A DNA stretch of 64,000 nucleotides, taken from contig NW_026251709.1 of NCBI RefSeq assembly GCF_025024155.1, positions 186,001 through 250,000 of the forward strand, in the 5' to 3' direction. This DNA comes from Gamsiella multidivaricata (Eukaryota; Mortierellomycota; Mortierellomycetes; Mortierellales; Mortierellaceae). Under the pieces are notes generated by a model. It saw only the letters and a program-made list of their open reading frames with translations. It ran no database searches and had not been told where the DNA came from. Positions 47,454 to 61,100 of the stretch are shown in pieces (the stretch's first letter is position 1; each line of letters opens with the position of its first letter). Made by a program: the position numbers and the translations under genes.

Positions 47454-49826
47454 TTACATGAGAGGATGTGGAGGCTGAAGCGGATACGATTGCTCATAGA
47501 ACGGGCGATGCATCGACTCCTCTTCCGAAAGGAGGCGTTCGTGATGGAGACCCTGGTAAGGTGATCGCTGGGATGTCGAAAAGTACTGCGCTTGCATCTG
47601 GCGCATCAGATCTTGCAGTTGAGGCTGTTGATAGTAAAGCCCCGCGTGCTGCTGGTGTTGCTGATGCTGCGCATGCTGTTGTGGGTGCTGGAGGTGCAGA
47701 GCCTGCTGCGACGAATGGTGATGGTGTAGAATCGAGTGGTGTGGCTGTGGGGATGAGGGAGACGCAGTAGGCGAAGACACGACGCGAGGAGGACTGGTTT
47801 GTGGACCAGCGTCGCGTCCCATAGAAGCAGCCATAGAAGGGTTCACGGCATACATCCAAATACGTGTCTTGTAGATCTTGAACAGCTCGCGAACCAGCTC
47901 GCGGAAGTCAATTCGGTGCTCCGCCTGGAAGTAGAACGTCAGCTTGCGGCGATCCCTAAATATGTCAATCGTTAATACAAAAACTGATTAGATATGCTCC
48001 GTGTATAGATGCGGCTAACGAAAAAAAAAAAAAAAGGTGTTTTAGACCCTTACCATTGGTATTCCGCATCTACGACCTCCATGGGAAGTTTCTTCTGGCG
48101 AACTTTGGTCTGACACACCATCATGGCCTTGATCTCGTCCTGGCTCTTATTTACCAGCTGCGCAATCTCAGTAGGGTGGGCCATTCGAAAGATGCGCTTC
48201 GGATGAATCTCCTTGGGGGCGCGTTGACCTTCATGTTGGGCTGCTACTGCTGCTGCCTCTGCATGTTTCTTTTGCAGTGCCTGGACCTGTTGAGGCGTGA
48301 TCGAATCGTTGGTGATTTTCCCGAGATCCTTTCCGCGATCTGCCTCCACCATGACCAGATCGCCTCTCTGCAAGGAAAGGCCACTGTTCTCTGAAACATA
48401 GAACAAATCGCTCCGACCGGCCTTGAACTCAACAACGTAAAGCAATCCGTGCTGAGAAAGCTGAGCCAAGCTCATGCTCTTGGCTAGATCGCTGGAGCTT
48501 GATGTCTGGCTGTTCTGGTATTCATCTTGCTCATACTCTTCACTGAGACTCCATTTGTTCACCGGCTCTGTTTCTTCCAATTGCAGCGACTCCAGCGAGG
48601 ATGTAACACTGAAGGGTGTAATACTAGGTCCAAAATACGGTCCCGATTGCCCAGCCACGGAATGTCTTCGCTGCGTATGCCCGTAGTCGTTGACAAAGGG
48701 GCTAGTAAGATGAAATGCAGATGTAAAAAATACGGTCAGATCATCAAGCGTGCATAGACCAGATTGGATAGTCGGGGTTCCAAACCTAGCAGGATTTGCC
48801 GTAGCTCTCGCGTCGTGAAAGCAAGAAAACCTTAAAAGCATCAGATCTTACTTGCTGCTGTAGCCATTCGAAACCGAGGGTCCCCCATGGTGTTCCGCTT
48901 CGAGAAAATGGTCGTAAGCCTGGAATCCAGAGGAGGGTGCCACAGAGAACCGCCGGGGAACTCGCTGGCGCTCGATCCGCTCTTGTTCAAGGGCAGGCTG
49001 CACGGAAGGCAGCTGTGCATTGGACGTGGAGGCCGTGGTGGCTGATTCCCAGATGGGGGCACCATAGGTGCTCGAAGTGATGGATCGACGATGGGCTGGC
49101 GCTACGCCAGTACGGCTATGTTCGTCACTGCGTTGAGAGGCGCTAGGCCAGGCGGATCCCACCGAGAGCTTGCGATGCACAAACGGATGCTGGTTCTGAT
49201 TGTCAAGAAGCCCCAGGGAGCCCGAGGTTGCCGTGGAGGACGCAAAAGGATCATTGGTTATTGGAGGCGCAAACGTGGAGCTGGATAGCGATCTGTAATA
49301 AGTTCCTGGCCCAAATGCGGCAGAAGTAGAATAGCTGCGGGCTCGACTCGCACGAGAGTGCTCAAATGTGTCTTCAATCTCCTCCGCCATCGTGGGCAGC
49401 GACATTTTGTACGCTCCAAGGGCGTCCCCATCGCCCTGGCCGTAACCGCTGGGTTTGCTAGCAGTACTGTTTCTGCTGTAGGTGTTGCCAAAGCCTGTCT
49501 GATATCCAAGAGGCTCAGAGAGCGATAGGCTTCGCACAGGGCGGCCGTGCCCAGGCACGAATGGATCGGCATGAAGAGCAGCTGACATGGAGAAAAACTG
49601 ATTGTCTGCGCTGGTGGCATCCTGTCCAAGAGTGGTTGTCAAACTGCCAAGGGCCGTAGCCAGGGTGGTTGTGGGGCTGGCGCCATGCTGACCAGGCACA
49701 TGGCCGCTCCAGATAAATGAAGACATGCTGAGAGGGGACTCCAGGCCATTTCCTGCGGCGGTTGTCACATGATCGGGCTCACCGGGTCCCTTGGACACGG
49801 CCTGGTAGCCTCCATTATTGCCATAA

Positions 49827-49861
<35 letters not shown>

Positions 49862-50668
49862 GTATTGCTGCTGATATTGCTGTTGATATTGCTGTTGATA
49901 TTGCTGCTGCTGCTGCCCTTGATAATTCTCAGAGCTGTTTTCGAGTAAACCAAAGGAAAGATCCTGACCGCGTCGGATATCTGAAGGGCTCGCGCTGGAA
50001 GTGGTCAAAGTGGTTGCATGAACCTTGGGTCCCGAGTCACCGAGCAGACCATCAAGTCGCAAAGACGAGGTAGTATAGAGGCTCCCTATCTGGGGTGGTT
50101 GCGAGGTGAAGGCCTGGAGGGAACTCTGCTTGGAATCAAGCTGCTCTGGGGGCGAAGGTAGTGCCGAGGCAGTCGCGTGTGATGGTTTCGAATCCAAGGG
50201 GTCGCGTGCGGTGGGGGCGGTGTCTGGGGCACGGGACACGACTGATTTGGACGATGCTTTATCAATGTTCTCACGAAGGATTGTTGGCTCTGATACAGCA
50301 GGATTAGCCGCCTTTACTTGCCGTTGCTGCCGCGGTTGATTCTGACTCTGGCCCAGTTGCTGGTTCTGAGGGTCGTGCGACCGTTGAGAAAGAGATTGCT
50401 GCGTGTCCTTGTTGTCTTTGTTGTCTCGCTTGTCTTCAGGCTGCTGATAATGAGCGCTCTCGCTTTTGCTCTCGGTCTCCGTACCCTTGGGGACGATGCC
50501 CTTGGCGTGTTCGCCGGGCGGAGAAATAGAGGCTCGTCGGGGAGGACTGCCGACGGCCTTCCAGCTGCTGTCTTGAGGCGCATGGTCGGGGGTCTGGCGG
50601 GTCTGGATGGGCAGAGGCGCGACGAGCGGGGGCGTCACCAGACCGGACGGTTGCTGGTCGCGGTTCAT
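47454..50668 (-). CDS. PSP1 C-terminal-domain protein
   Basis: Three exons (50668-48852, 48701-48054, 47955-47454) give 988 residues. The N-terminal 600 residues are disordered, Ser/Gln/Pro-rich, with a poly-Gln block near 255-285. The conserved PSP1 domain (about 688-857) reads LLYVVEFKAGRSDLFYV, GDLVMVEADRGKDLGKI, RIFRMAHPTEIAQL, KLPMEVVDAEYQWDRRKLTF, YFQAEHRIDFRELVRELFK, and splicing at 48054/47955 restores the Trp codon in EYQWDRR. Yeast Psp1 is a Gln/Asn-rich suppressor of DNA polymerase-alpha and cdc6 mutants; bacterial PSP1 (YaaT/RicT) proteins act in RNA processing. The tail is His/Gln-rich. A cytoplasmic RNA-linked role is an inference. Confidence 0.9.
49831..49915. repeat. CTG/CAG triplet repeat (poly-Gln coding)
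   Basis: Nine CTG units, then interrupted TTGCTG/TATTGC units, encode poly-Gln with regular Tyr interruptions in the PSP1-domain gene. Confidence 0.9.
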
Positions 50669-53600
50669 TTGAAGGGAATCAGCAGAAGGCGAGCAGGGAG
50701 GAGGCGGTTTTTATATACGAGGTTAGTCGATGGTGCGAATGAAAAGAATTGAAAAGAAAAAGAGATGAGCACAAGGGTGCGAAGAAGAGAAGGAAAGAAA
50801 CAGCAAAAGGGACTGAGTGGGAAATAGAAATAGACTTTGAGGTGGTCGGTGCTTGCGGTGGCGAATGAGGAACCCACGACAAAGCGAATTGGTTGAGGAA
50901 TGAGGAACGCACTGCACCAAAGATGATAGCAAGGAGGAGGAGGCACTGATGGTGGCCGTGATGGCGGTTGTGATGGGGATGGGGATGGGGATGGGGATGG
51001 AGATGGAGGAGAGAGCAAGAGGACGGAGAGGGGAGAAGAAAGAGAAAGACTTCCTTCCTTTAAACAATGGACATTTCATTTTCCATTCTCATTTAGTAGA
51101 GGAAAAAAAGGGCTCCATCCGTAGAAGCGAACACTGCCCTTCAACAGCTACGGCGGCGGTAGGGACAGCAGTTGGAAGGACCATCGACACCCCTACCGCC
51201 CTTCTGCAGCCCCGGCCCAGCTCGCCTTCGTCCTCGTCTTCACTCTCGTCCTCGCCCTCGTCTTTCCTTGCTCCATTGCCGTCTACTCGCTGCCAACCCG
51301 CCTCCTCAGTCAAGAAAACACAGGGTCCCTCAAGGCTCCGCTCATTGCCTCATGCCTCATGCCTCATTAGATGGTCTGTAGTCCCTCGTTCCCCCACTGT
51401 CTGCAGTGATAAAATGAACTTTGAAATGAGAACTCCTAGTCCATATGGCTGATGCTGATAAACCGAGCTGTCAGCGACCTTATTCACATGGGGGCGAATG
51501 AGGGCGCACCGGTTACCGTCATTGGCCCAACTGGTATATGCACCTGCCTTCTTTTTCTCCACGGCATGGTTCTAGCTCTCGATCTCATTCTCGTTCTCAT
51601 TCTGCCTCTCGTTCTTGTTCTCGTTCTCGGTCTCGGTCTCTTGAGCTCTTCGTCATGATATATCGAAACAAATGAACGGTCTCTTTGATGCGGTGAAATG
51701 GCTGTTCTCCACATCGACCTTTTTCTTTCCTGTGGTTGCACAGGGCAACCAAAGACAGGCCTGCAAAATGATTGGTTGCCATCAGCAATTCAAATCATGC
51801 AAACAGCGCTTTTTGTGTTTTGTAACTTTTGTTTGCTGCTTGCTGCAGAGGACCAAGACCCGAGACCCACGGCGACCTGCAGCATTGCTGGGCGAAATGG
51901 ACTGACTTTCTTCTATCCTAGGCTCAGAATGCGGCCCAATCAATGGCCTGCACAAGTCCATTGTCCGTGAGCCGCTAAACTAAACCCTGCATCCAGCATC
52001 CAGCATAGTCCGGCCTATACAGAGCATCCGCTATCTGTAGTCTCACGACTCTCAAGGGCCCTCTGGAGCTGGTGGGCTCCTCATGTGTATCGAACAATGG
52101 CACTGCAGAATGTGGATGTGATGGGGAAAAGTGCATAGTGGGCCTAATGTAGAATTTTTGCGCCTGTCGCCAGGAACTGCCCTTAAAGATTCGATGTGAC
52201 CTTGGACTTAAGAGATGACGCGTCTTGGTACGGCTCCACCAGGAACTTGAGTTAGCCGTCAGGAATTTCGGAAGCAGTCATTGGCGTAGGATGTCCTGTA
52301 ACACATGGTACCAGATTTTCTTAAGGATCTGTATCTGCTTTGGGTAATCGATGAACGCGTATCACTCTATAATCCTTGGTATGTGCAGAGCGATTACAGA
52401 ATCCGCGTCTATCTTTGATTCCCGGGCCCAGGCGGACCATCTCATCGACGACTAGCAAAGTCACCTTCATGCAGTTTCTCCGGTCGTTTTGTCGATCGAC
52501 ATATTGCCGTTCAGCCCTTGTTTGAGCCGCTTTAACAGCACTCCACGATTCTGAGCGACAGTTACGTTCCTCAATTTGAGGATCTTGCTGAATAATATCG
52601 AAACCCCCATGTTAGGGACGGCGCTGATAACACATCCGTATCTGCTGATTCCTTCTGTTATACCTGCTTCTGCTCCCAATCAGCGTATAAATTTACTTTC
52701 TCTAGGGTCCCAGCTCCGTCAAATATATAGAACTGCAGTTTCAGGATGGACGGATGTCCTCAGCTATTTTTCGACAAGACGCGTCAATATCCACAAGATG
52801 ACAAGGTTAATATTGTTGAGTGAATGTCCTTAGCTCTGCCAACGTCCCATGGGATCATATGCGAGATGAGAAGCGACTAATTGTCCTGGAACAGCCTAGA
52901 ACATAGAAGCAATACCTTTGCTGCATATGTAAGGACTGTTGCTTAATGGAGACGTCCTAGGTAAGTCCATTAATAAGTATGTGTGTAACAGGTGTATAAC
53001 AACGCAAGGATGGAAGCGGGATGAGAACGAATAAGCCCTTGGCTGAGTGGGATCGCTGGAGAGAAAAATGCCGTGTAGCTCTGAGGCTGTGGCAGCAATT
53101 ATGCTACATCCATTCAATTTGCTGCGCGTCGGAGCCCTCATCAAAGCACGGAAACATTCCTTAGCGTACAGAGTGCAGTAGGCCATTTAATATCATGATA
53201 GTAATCCAATAGTCAAGGTATTTTCATGTCATCAACTCCTGTTGAAGTTGGTCAGTGCTGTGAACATGGAGAGACGGGATGGCGACCGAATGTGTTGAGG
53301 AGACAGTGATCCTCTTATTCTCTGCCACGTACATGCATATTTGCTCTGTACCAAGGACTTCCACTTGGAGTGTTGGATTCTCATGAAAATGTCAGTGGGC
53401 AGTTGAACCGAACGCGTTGGTTGATTGTCAACATGGGCTCAGAGGGTCAATGTCAGCTGGACAGCGGATAACATGGAGAATGCTTTACTTTTTTTCCCAC
53501 TAACCAAGCTAACCAAGTGGAAAGAAGTGTTCAAGACGCAGAAGCAGTGTGTGGAAAATAGCAAAGGGCGTCAAGAGTAGACAATATACACGTAGACAAT

Positions 53601-53776
53601 GCGTTCGAATGAGTAAGTTGCCCATGCATGGGTACGTGTTGCGACTCTGTGTATCACCTTGATTCGTGGGAAGAAGTGATAGCGATCTCTTTGGAATAAA
53701 AGACGAAAAGCATTTCTGGATTCCGCCATTTTTTCCTCCCTCCTCAACCCAACCCTGCCTTTCTTTCTTACACACC
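50669..53776. other. Large intergenic region between PSP1 gene and first aminopeptidase
   Basis: This 3.1 kb lies between two outward-facing starts. It holds a GGGGAT hexamer repeat at 50974-51003 and a CTCGTT/CTCATT repeat at 51575-51645. Minus-strand ORFs at 52467-52679 and 52896-53186 look mildly protein-like, but I find no domain or intact gene. Confidence 0.5.
50974..51003. repeat. GGGGAT hexanucleotide repeat
   Basis: About five tandem ggggat units in the PSP1-gene 5' flank. Confidence 0.9.
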
Positions 53777-56700
53777 ATGGCCCCGGAACGCGTTGTCTTG
53801 CCCAAGAATGTCACTCCTGTGCATTACGATTTGAAGCTGTGGCCAAACTTCGAGACATTTATCTTTTCAGGAGAGGTTGCCATCCAGTAACGTCTCAGCT
53901 CTCGCCTTCCATTCGCAAAATACTCCTGTTTGTTGACTAAATTCTCACGCTTCTTACATCGTATCCTTATCCCTTATAGAGTCAACGTTCATGAACCCAC
54001 ACATGAGATCAAGGTCAACGCCAAAAAGCTGACCATCAGCAAGGTTACAATTACTGTCGCGGAAGAAACGTAAGCCACTTTTATGCTTGGGGTGGCAGGA
54101 CCAGCAAGAGGCGCTGGTTTTTTTTATCTCATCAAAATGTTGCCAGGACAAGACAGGGCAGAAATTCACACGCTTTTCTTGGTTCCCTCGGCTATAGACA
54201 CGAGGCCACCGACATCGACTGCTCGCAGGACCAGCTCGCGGCTTTTACCTTTGCACAAAAGATCCCCGTCGGTCCTGCGGTTCTCGAGATCGAGTTCAAG
54301 GGTGAACACAATGATCGCATGAATGGTTTTTATCGTTCTTCGTACAAGGATACTGACGGAAACACAAAGCACATGCTTGTCACCCAGTTCGAGGCCTGTG
54401 ATGCCCGTCAGGCCTTCCCTTGCTGGGACGAACCCGCTGTCAAGGCGACTTTTTCAGTCGTGTTAGTTGTTCCTTCTGAACTTGAGGCTTTGTCCAACAT
54501 GCCCATCAAGGAAATGACTGCGGTGGACCCAGCTGTCAAGACAGTGTACTTTGAGAAAACGCCCATCATGTCGACCTATGTAAGTGTTTCGCGACCTGTA
54601 GCGCCTCAAGTGGATGGAAGACAAGTGCAACAACGCCATGCAATGGCTATGTGAGACAAGGCCAAGAGATACATGGACAAGAGAAGTGACAAAAAATCAG
54701 TATGGAAGAAAAATAACAGGGATTGTCTAAATGGACTGAGGCATCGATATGAACATGGTATCCGTAAGAGTGGATGGTGATGAAACAAATCAATGGGAAA
54801 GTACTTACTGTATGCCTACACGAGTCTAAAGTCCTCGGAGAATTTCCTCGTGTTGGCAGAACGCGGCGGTGCATGCTTCATTGTTTATGTATTTTGGGTT
54901 TTTGGTTTGCATAACATATATTTGTTCGCAGGTCGACAACTTCTTGATTTGGTGACACGGCAGCTCAGGGCATAGACTGCTACGGAAATGGCACCTTAAC
55001 TCGTCTTGCTGGCTGCACGTTGGCGTTGTTCAGTTGCTTGTTTACTAACACAGGGCTGTCCGCGTTCCTTACCATAGTTGGTTGCGTTTGCAGTCGGCGA
55101 CTTTGAGTACATTGAGACCACCACCACCAAGCTCGAGAAGCCAGTGACCTGCCGTGTGTATACTTTGCCTGGTCTCAAGGAACAGGGGCGTTTTGCCCTC
55201 GAGATCACGCCCAAGATCCTGGAGTACTTCACCGAGATCTTCGGCGCAGAATACCCACTTCCCAAGTTGGATCACATTGCCGTCCCTGACTTCGATGCCG
55301 GCGCCATGGAGAACTGGGGTCTCATCACCTATCGAACTGTCGCCCTCTTGTACGACGAGAAGACCTCGGCGGCATCGAACAAGGAGCAGGTCGCTTCCAC
55401 AGTCGCGCACGAGATTGCGCATCAGTGGTTTGGAAACTTGGTCACGATGGAATGGTGGGAGCACCTTTGGCTGAATGAGGGGTTTGCCACCTGGGTTGGA
55501 ACCTTGGCAGTCGACCACCTCTTCCCCACCTGGGAAACCTGGTCAAACTTTGTTATCAGCGAGTACCAACAGGGACTTAGCCTGGACTCTCTTCGCAGTT
55601 CGCATCCTATCGAGGTCCCTGTCTCGGATCCTCACGAGATCCACCAGATTTTTGATGCCATCTCCTACTCCAAGGGTGCCTCTGTCATCCGTATGCTGAG
55701 CAACTGGCTCACTGTCGACGTGTTCTTGGCTGGAATCCGTCGCTACCTCAAGAAGCACGAGTACGATAATGCCTCCACAAATGATCTCTGGGACGCGCTC
55801 TCTGTGGAATCCGGTATCGATGTTCGCGAATTCATGAACACCTGGACCCGCGTCATCGGCATTCCCATCCTGAACGTTACTGAGGCTGAAGGGCTTGTTA
55901 CTTTGGAGCAGCACCGATTCTTGTCAACCAACGATGTCAAGCCCGAGGAGGACGAGACTGTTTGGTGGGTTCCCCTGGGTGTGTACCCCAAGCCTGCTTC
56001 GATTGCTGACCCCAACCAGACCTTGAAGACTCGTGAATTGAAATTCGAGGCACCACGATCCAAGGATGGCGAAAAGTTTTATTTGATCAACAAGGGCTTC
56101 ACAGGGGTCTTCCGCACCAACTACCCGCCCAGTGCTATTCGCCAACTTGGCCTGGCTATTCAGGCAGGAGATCCAGACTTGGGTGTCACTGAGCGAGCAG
56201 GTCTCTTGGCTGACCAATCTAGTCTGGCTACGTCAGGTCACAGCGGCGTGGAGCATCTTTTGGACCTGATCCAATACTACAAGAACGAGAAGGCATTTGT
56301 GTAAGTAAACATCCTTTCGTTGAAGTTTATTTATGTGTAGTTAGTTACGCGCGAAGGCAATGACCTGAACTGACATTTCATCTCGCGTCGTGTGCTCTCC
56401 CAATAGTGTTTGGGACCTCTTGCTCAATAAGCTCGATAACATCACGCAGGTATTCAGTGTGAACGAGCGTACACACGAGGCCATCAAGCATTTCCAACGC
56501 AAGTTGGTCCACGACCTCGCCCATGAGCTCGGCTGGGAGTTCCCCAAGGACGAAGACTACCTTCGTACGCGTCTCCGTGGGGCCATCCTCTCGTGTGCTG
56601 GTCGATCAGGCCATGAGGCCACCGTCAAGGAGGCCCTTCGTCGGTTCAAGCTGTTCTTTGAGGAAGGCGCTGATAAGGACGCGATCTTACACCCGTCGAC

Positions 56701-57220
56701 TCGTAGGACGACCTTTGAGGTTGCTGTCTCTCATGGTGGAGTGAAGGAGTTTGAGCAGATCCTGAGCTATTACAGGACGACGCTCAAGCAAGACCAGCAG
56801 GTGATGTGCCTGATGTCCCTGGGCTCTGCAGTCCATGGCGAGGACCTAATCCAGCGCACGTTTGATCTCGCGATGTCGGACGACGTGCGGTCTCAGGACT
56901 TTGTGTATGTGCTTGCGGGTCTGGCCACGAATATCAAGGCGCGTCATGCAGCATGGACGTGGATCAAGAGCAACTGGACGACGATTCAGGAACGTTTCAC
57001 TGGCAACATGGGTATGCTGGGCTACTGTGTCAAGATTCCGGTCAACAAGATGGCAAGCGTTGAGGTGTTGAAGGACCTGGACGACTTTTTCGCAGACAAG
57101 GACGTAAAGGACTTTGAGCGAGACCTAGAGCAGGCCAAGGAAGGACTCCAGATCCGTAGCAAGTGGGTGGCTCGAGATGGCGCTGCTCTTGAGTCGTGGT
57201 TGGTGGAACAGGGATACTAA
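53777..57220 (+). CDS. M1 zinc aminopeptidase, puromycin-sensitive/Aap1-Ape2 type, copy 1
   Basis: Five exons (53777-53886, 53980-54069, 54198-54579, 55078-56300, 56407-57220) give 872 residues. Exon 3 carries NGFYRSSYKD and QAFPCWDEPAVKATF. Exon 4 carries the substrate-anchoring GAMENWG (about 269), the zinc site HEIAHQWFGN with the third ligand in LWLNEGFATW (HExxH-x18-E), and catalytic Tyr in FDAISYSKGA. The C-terminal helical domain closes the active site. There is no signal peptide or membrane anchor, so a cytosolic or vacuole-delivered enzyme trimming peptide N-termini is expected. Intron 3 is long (498 bp). AATAAA is at 57333. It is the upstream member of a tandem pair. Confidence 0.95.
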
Positions 57221-58158
57221 GAGCTCGGTTTCCTATCAGAATTTGCGGCGACAATCCGATCTGTTACTGTCATTATCTGCGAGACCCACCCTTGACACCA
57301 TTTTCAACCGCGATGGGCTGCGATGGTGAAGGAATAAAGCTTACCTTTTAAGGCGTGAATTGCGTTCACACGGCGAAGATGGTTTGATTGGATGGCAATC
57401 AATGCTCAAAAAAGTTGTGGGGGAGGAAAAGATGAATCCTAAAATAACCCTCCTTCCCCCTGCTCATTTTTCGAGCGGCTTCCATGAGGCGATACTGTGA
57501 CGGGGCACCGCACCGTCGGTTGCTGAAGAAGGTAGAAGGAATGTTCAAGCGATGGGGGTATCGCAGTCGGCTGCAAAACCTGTTTGCACTGGTACTAGTG
57601 GCACATGGTCTCGTTCGATCCAAGGAGAGGGTCGCACAACACAAGGCCATAGGCCATTGAAGATGCGATCTCGTTATCGAAAGTGGGCGAGAGTTTCCGT
57701 TACCTTTCCTTTTGCCAAGACCCTCATGTGGGGGGGGGAACGCATACAGTGGGCCCTACTGCGGGTGGCACTGGTGAGAGGATCTTGCTGCGAAGGAGCG
57801 ATGTCTTTATTTATGTGCGTGCGCGTGTGTGTATGTGTATTTTGCGTACACTCTGGAGTTTATTTCATGCGTTGGTTCCATGCCAAATTTGGCGGGATTG
57901 ATGGCATGGCTCAATTGCGCCAAGGGGAAGGGATGGTTCCTCCGGGGAACGATCGCATATAAATATCTACCGCCCCTTTTTTTTTTTTTTCTTCCCTCCT
58001 CTGTTCTGCGTCCTGTCCTCTCCCTCTCCCCCGCATTCATTCAGTGCTGTGCTTGAAAGAGTCCTCATCCTCATCTATTTATTCATTCATTCATTCAACT
58101 TACCCCAATCCAATTCGACTCATTCGCTCTTCATTCAACAAGAGATTCAGTCTTCATC
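57221..58158. promoter_or_regulatory. Intergenic region between tandem aminopeptidases, with TATA box
   Basis: This 938 bp holds the first gene's polyadenylation signal (57333) and the second gene's promoter. TATAAATA lies at 57958-57965, about 195 bp before ATG 58159, followed by C/T-rich leader and an ATTC repeat at 58078-58098. Confidence 0.6.
57958..57965 (+). promoter_or_regulatory. TATA box of second aminopeptidase gene
   Basis: TATAAATA followed by a pyrimidine-rich stretch, correctly placed upstream of ATG 58159. Confidence 0.55.
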
Positions 58159-61100
58159 ATGTGCAACAAGCCTGGCAACCCCAACCGTGTGGTGCTCCCC
58201 ACGAACGTGACGCCCTCACACTATACCCTGACCATCACCCCAGATTTGGAGAAGTATACCTTCCGCGGATATGTCGAGATCAAGTACGTTGCACCTCGTT
58301 ATAGACACAGCCCCTGAAAAAGGCTAATTGGCATGCGATATTGTGGAGTCAATTGATGATATTCTGGATCAGAAAGAAAGGCCCGGGAACGGAAACCAAT
58401 GCTCGTGGGAAAAAAATAAATGAAACAACTGCCAGCACTCCAGGTTTGTCCGGAGGAGTGATGAGCTGGAGAGGGAAGGGATATGAGCCGAGTGGTGCAA
58501 ATGGGATGTAGCGTGTTCAGTCCCTAAATGCTCGGTAGGGTTGGTTTGATAGAAAATAAGTATTTCAGGGGTACATAGTCTTATCGTTTTTTTTTTTTCA
58601 ATCTCTGCACACAATAGCATCACCATTCACGAGGCCACAAAGACTATCCAGATCAACACCAAGGAGCTGACTACCAGCTGGGTCAACGTCGAGATTGATG
58701 GCAAGACGTAAGGACAGCAATTGAGTGTTGGACATCTGAACAGTGCTGCCGTTGGCCCAAGCATCTAGTCTAACCTGACAACTGATGATGGATATTTTTA
58801 TCGGAATAGGCACGACGCCGCCGAGACAACCTTTGATGAGCACCGCGAGACCACCACATTCACCTTTGAATCAGAGCTGCCCAAGGGTTCAGCAGTGCTT
58901 AGCATGCACTTCGATGGTATCCTCAATGACAAGATGGCCGGTTTCTACCGCTCCTCGTACAAGGATACCGAGGGCAATGCCAAGGTCATGGGTGTCACGC
59001 AATTCGAGGCAACGGAGGCCCGCCGCGCCTTCCCCTGCTGGGACGAGCCCTCGGCCAAGGCCACCTTCTCGATCAAGCTGGTCATCCCCGTGGACCTCGT
59101 TGCCCTCTCCAACATGCCTGTTGAGTCTGTCACCATGGTCGAGCCCGAAGAAAAGACAGTCCACTTCGAGAAGACCCCCATCATGTCCACTTATGTAAGC
59201 GACACTGACTCTTGGCGCGAGTATGACGAAGGATATAACGACCCGTGGTACTATTTTATTAACAGCACTTCATTTATTTCTTTGGATCCGATGATAGCTC
59301 GTCGCCTGGGCTGTTGGAGACTTTGAGTACGTTGAGTCGACCACCACCAAGCTCGAGAACCCTGTCACTTGCCGCGTCTATACTCTCCCGGGACTGAAGG
59401 AGCAGGGTCGCTTTGCTGTCGAGATCACGCCCAAGATCCTCGAGTACTTCTCTGAGATCTTTGGAACAGCCTATCCTCTTCCCAAGATGGATCAGATCGC
59501 TGTCCCTGATTTTGATATGGGTGCCATGGAAAACTGGGGTCTTGTCACGTACCGCACTGTCGCGCTCCTCTTTGACGAAAAGACCTCCGATTTGCGCTTC
59601 AAGGAGCAGGTTGCATCGATCGTTGCTCACGAGCTGGCCCACCAGTGGTTCGGAAACTTGGTCACGATGGAGTGGTGGGATCATCTCTGGCTGAACGAGG
59701 GGTTCGCTACCTGGGTTGGAACCTTGGCAGTCGACCACCTCTTCCCCGAGTGGGACACCTGGTCCAGCTTTGTTGTTAACGATGTTCAGCGCGGAATTGC
59801 ACTTGATTCTCTCCGCAGCTCGCACCCCATTGAGGTTCCTGTCAACGACCCTCATGAGATCCACCAGATCTTCGATGCCATCTCTTATTCAAAGGGTGCC
59901 TCTGTCATTCGTATGTTGAGCAACTGGCTGACCCTGGACGTGTTCTTGGCTGGAATCCGCCGCTACCTCAAGAAGCATGAGTACCAGAACGCTACCACTG
60001 ATGACCTTTGGGCTGCCCTTTCAGAAGAATCCAAGATTGATGTCGGCGAGTTCATGGGCACCTGGACTCGTGTTATCGGTCTTCCTATCTTGGATGTCTC
60101 AGAATCGGACGGCGTCGTCTCGGTGGAACAGCACCGCTACTTGTCCACCAACGATGTCAAGCCTGAAGAGGACGAGACCATTTGGTGGGTCCCCTTGGGC
60201 GTGTACCCCAAGCCCGAATCGATTGCCGATCCTAACCAAACACTCAAGACGCGCTCGCTCAAGTTCGAGGTCCCTGAGGGCCCTTACCTGCTCAACAAAA
60301 ACTTCAGCGGCGTCTTCCGCACCAATTACCCACCTAGCGCCATTGCTCGCATCGGCCAGGCCATCTTGAATGGCTCAGATCTTGTGTCGTTGAGCGATCG
60401 CGCTGGACTCGTCGCAGACATCTCGTCCCTGGCCAAATCTGGCCACACCGCCACCAAGAACTTTTTGGACCTCGTTCAGTATTACAAAAACGAGGATACT
60501 TACATTGTCTGGGAGCTCCTCGCCCAGCGTGTGGGAGAGATCGCATCCGTCTTTGCCGATGACGAGCGCATTTACCAGGGTATCAACCACTTTCAGCGCA
60601 ACCTGATTGACGGTATGGTTCAGAAGTTGGGATGGGAGTACCCCGATGGCGAGGATTACCTCACTAGCCGTCTTCGCAATGTGATCCTGCGCACTGCCGG
60701 CCGCGCTGGCCATGAGGCCACGGTTGCGGAGGCCAAGCGCCGGTTCGCCATCTTTGTGTCGGACCCCAGCCAGGATGGTATCTTGCACCCCTCGATTCGT
60801 CAGACAGCCTTTGAGATTGTCTTGAGCAAGGGTGGGGAAGAGGAGCTCAATCATGTGCTCAAGTACTTCCGCAGCGCACCTAAGCAGGACCAGCAGGTGG
60901 TTGCGCTCTTGGCTCTCGGGCATGTGCAGAAGCCTGAGTTGATTGCGAAGGTGCAAGCCCTTGCGATCTCGGAGGAGGTCCGTTCTCAGGATATCATGTA
61001 CGTGTTGAACGGATTGTCAGTCAACCCCAAGGCGCGTCTGTCAACGTGGGAGTTCGTCAAGGCCAAGTGGCCTTTGTTGGAGGAGCGGTACAAGTCCTCG

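Noticed and set aside
58284..58617. Box C/D snoRNA-like motif (gtgatga) in an aminopeptidase intron
   Set aside because: No D box at a suitable distance and no terminal stem; similar motifs occur by chance in the other aminopeptidase introns.
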